In this document: in pieces, positions 62,445 to 64,000 of the stretch
Layout of the letters: each line of letters starts with the position of its first letter
Position numbering within the stretch: position 1 is the first letter of the stretch
NCBI GenBank assembly: GCA_025526995.1
Contig: JAHLKG010000004.1
Span: forward strand, 496,001-560,000
Source: Powellomyces hirtus
Taxonomy: Eukaryota; Chytridiomycota; Chytridiomycetes; Spizellomycetales; Powellomycetaceae
Length of the DNA stretch: 64,000 bases
Direction of reading: 5' to 3'
Position numbers and translations under genes: made by a program
Notes under the pieces: generated by a model
The model's input: the letters and a program-made list of their open reading frames with translations, nothing else
Told to the model about the DNA's origin: nothing
Database searches by the model: none

Positions 62445-63892
62445 TGGTATGTCCCCGACAGCCTACGGGGGCCACTTCTTCAGATCCATCACGACTCCCT
62501 CGCGAACGGCGGCCACTCCGGTGTCCAACGGACGCTCGCCAAACTTCTGGAGTCATACTATTGGCCTCACATGGAGCGTGATGTGTACCAATATGTCCGC
62601 ACTTGCCCTACATGCCAACGTCACAAGCGCGCCGCACCGATCGGCTTCCTCCGCAGCTTACCGATCCCCGACGCTCGTTGGCAACAAATCGGCATGGATA
62701 TATTCTTCCCCACGTCAGGCTCTAAGGGGGGGGGGAACCTCGGGTAGAGCCCGACGTGACGAAGAACCCTTCGCACCACACCGGCGAGAGACTGACCAAG
62801 ACGGCGGACACCGTACTCCTCATCGTTGACTACCTTTCATGCCGCGTGATACTTCTACCTACTAACACATGTGCTACAGCTCCGGAGATGGCCCAACTCT
62901 TTCTAGAACAGGCATTCCGCCACACGGGATTACCCCACACCATCGTGAGGGATCGGGACCCCAAGTGGCTAGCAGAATTCTGGCGGTACCTTATGCGGGC
63001 ACTCGACGTCAAGCAGGAACTTTCGTCGGCACGACATCAGCAGACCGACGGCAAGGCGGAGAATGCCATCAAGACGGTCAAGGGAATCATGGGCCCCTTT
63101 CTTGACTATGCCGGCTCCAACTGGAAGAGTTTACTCCCCACCCTCGAGTACAACTACAACCGAACGCCGCAGACGTCGACGGGACTATCCCCTTTCGAGA
63201 TTGACCTAGGCCGCGTCCCCCGAGTACCGAACCAATGGGTAGCACCTAACCCCGGAGAGATGATAAGACAATCGGCACGAACCGCCGTGGAGAGACGGAT
63301 TAAGGAATTCGCCGACGTGAGTCGCATCGTGCAGCAACGGCTCCGAGACGCACAGGACCAGCAGGCAAAATACTACGACCGCAAGAAGCACACGGAAGCA
63401 TACCGAGAGGGTGACAAGGTCTTACTTCATCATGAGGGTATCGCGATTACCAGCGTCACCACAAGGAACAAAAAGCTGGCTGAACAATGGATTGGGCCAT
63501 TCACAATACGCGGCAAGGGCCCGCATCCTGACACCTACGAGCTCGAACTACCCAAGGAGTTCACCGGGTTGCACCCAGTCTTTCATGTCAGCATTCTGAG
63601 ACGTTACCATGACCCGGGCGGTGCCCCGTACAGACAGGTCACAGCCCCGCCTGAGCCCGAGAAGGACGAAGACGGTCAGGAGACCTACCAAGTGGACAAG
63701 ATCCTAAATGCCAGATGGCACAGGAACACCGAGCAGTTCTTAATCAAGTGGACAGGTTACGACAACACCCAGAACACGTGGGAGCCTTACGCACATGTGA
63801 AGGGAACGACCGCACTGGAAGAATGGCTCAGGGAGCACCCCGGAGGGGACCGCAGCAAAAGGCTAGCGGCCAGACGACGTAAGAGAACCTAG
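62445..63892 (+). pseudogene. E integrase and chromodomain, two frame breaks
   Basis: Integrase zinc finger HHDSLANGGHSG and CPTCQRHKR in one frame (62445-62747), first catalytic Asp in QIGMDIFFPTSG; then a G10 tract (62726-62735) shifts the frame. From about 62756: DYLSCRVILLPT, second Asp in IVRDRDPKWLAEF, Glu in TDGKAENAIKTV, GPY/F-type WIGPFTIRGKGPHPDTYEL, HVSILRRYHDP, and a chromodomain (YQVDKILNARWHRNTEQFLI, KWTGYDNTQNTWEPYAHV; about 63683-63830). Ends at TAG 63890-63892 with a basic tail. Confidence 0.9.
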
Positions 63893-64000
63893 ATAGCAAG
63901 CTGTACCGTAAATTAACAAGAGATATGCTACCTGAGGTAGAGGACATCATAGTGCGAGATACCGGCATCATGAGACGATGGCCGAAGGCTGCTGGGCGGC
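63893..64000 (+). other. E sequence after pol
   Basis: 108 bases after the chromodomain. No polypurine tract or LTR is reached before the window ends. Confidence 0.6.

Larger units (their letters stand above)
58543..64000 (+). mobile_element. Gypsy-E, chromovirus, 3' end beyond the window
   Basis: Ty3/gypsy element with 5' LTR 58543-58817, primer binding site, gag, protease-RT-RNase H, integrase and C-terminal chromodomain. It inserted into fragment F of its own family after GGCAGTGG. The 3' LTR is not reached. Frame breaks between gag and pol, before the integrase zinc finger and at a G10 tract interrupt the coding region. Confidence 0.93.

Overview
This window is almost wholly made of LTR retrotransposons nested inside one another. 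No ordinary host gene could be supported. Several things point to a eukaryote, probably a fungus: Ty1/copia and Ty3/gypsy polyproteins, chromodomains in every family, primer binding sites matching the anticodon arm of an initiator-Met-type tRNA, and a PHD finger beside a TET/JBP-like dioxygenase. The phylum cannot be fixed from this sequence; a basidiomycete or a chytrid would both fit. Element names used here (Copia-A, -B, -C; Gypsy-D, -E, -F; remnants G and H) are local labels.

Layout. Copy A1 (minus) runs from the left edge to 11570 and is split by B1 (plus, 1367-7547). A1 lies in B2 (minus; visible at 11571-13352 and 25299-28334). B2 is also split by B3 (plus, 13353-25298), which holds A2 (plus, 15290-21053). 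B2 lies in Gypsy-D (plus, 28335-32480), and Gypsy-D lies in the RT region of Copia-C (minus; 32481-35831 and 47775 to about 48384). Copia-C is split again by B4 (minus, 35832-47769), which carries A3 (plus, 40636-46343). To the right are old gypsy-like remnants G and H (about 48385-51640), then a diverged Copia-A relative A5 holding A4 (plus, 51871-57632), a truncated gypsy fragment F (58189-58542), and Gypsy-E (58543 to the right edge), inserted in F. Six insertions have both 5-bp target duplications in the window (B1, A2, B3, A3, B4, A4), so the nesting order is well supported and reaches at least five levels (C > D > B2 > A1 > B1).

How the genes work. Copia-A and Copia-B each encode one long gag-protease-integrase-RT-RNase H polyprotein, with a chromodomain between integrase and RT. 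Gypsy-D and Gypsy-E have the usual gypsy order with a C-terminal chromodomain. Gypsy-D also carries, between pol and its 3' LTR, a PHD finger reading frame and a TET/JBP-like 2-oxoglutarate/Fe(II) dioxygenase reading frame, bracketed by two copies of the same polypurine tract.

State of the copies. A1 and B3 were single uninterrupted frames before other elements landed in them. A2, A3 and A4 share one 8-bp duplication that separates RT from RNase H. B1, B2 and B4 share one extra A that breaks the frame just before the integrase core. These shared breaks show that copies with split reading frames were themselves multiplied. The best candidates for something new are the dioxygenase cargo of Gypsy-D, the chromodomains inside Copia polyproteins, the inherited frame breaks, and an antisense reading frame at the 3' end of Copia-B.
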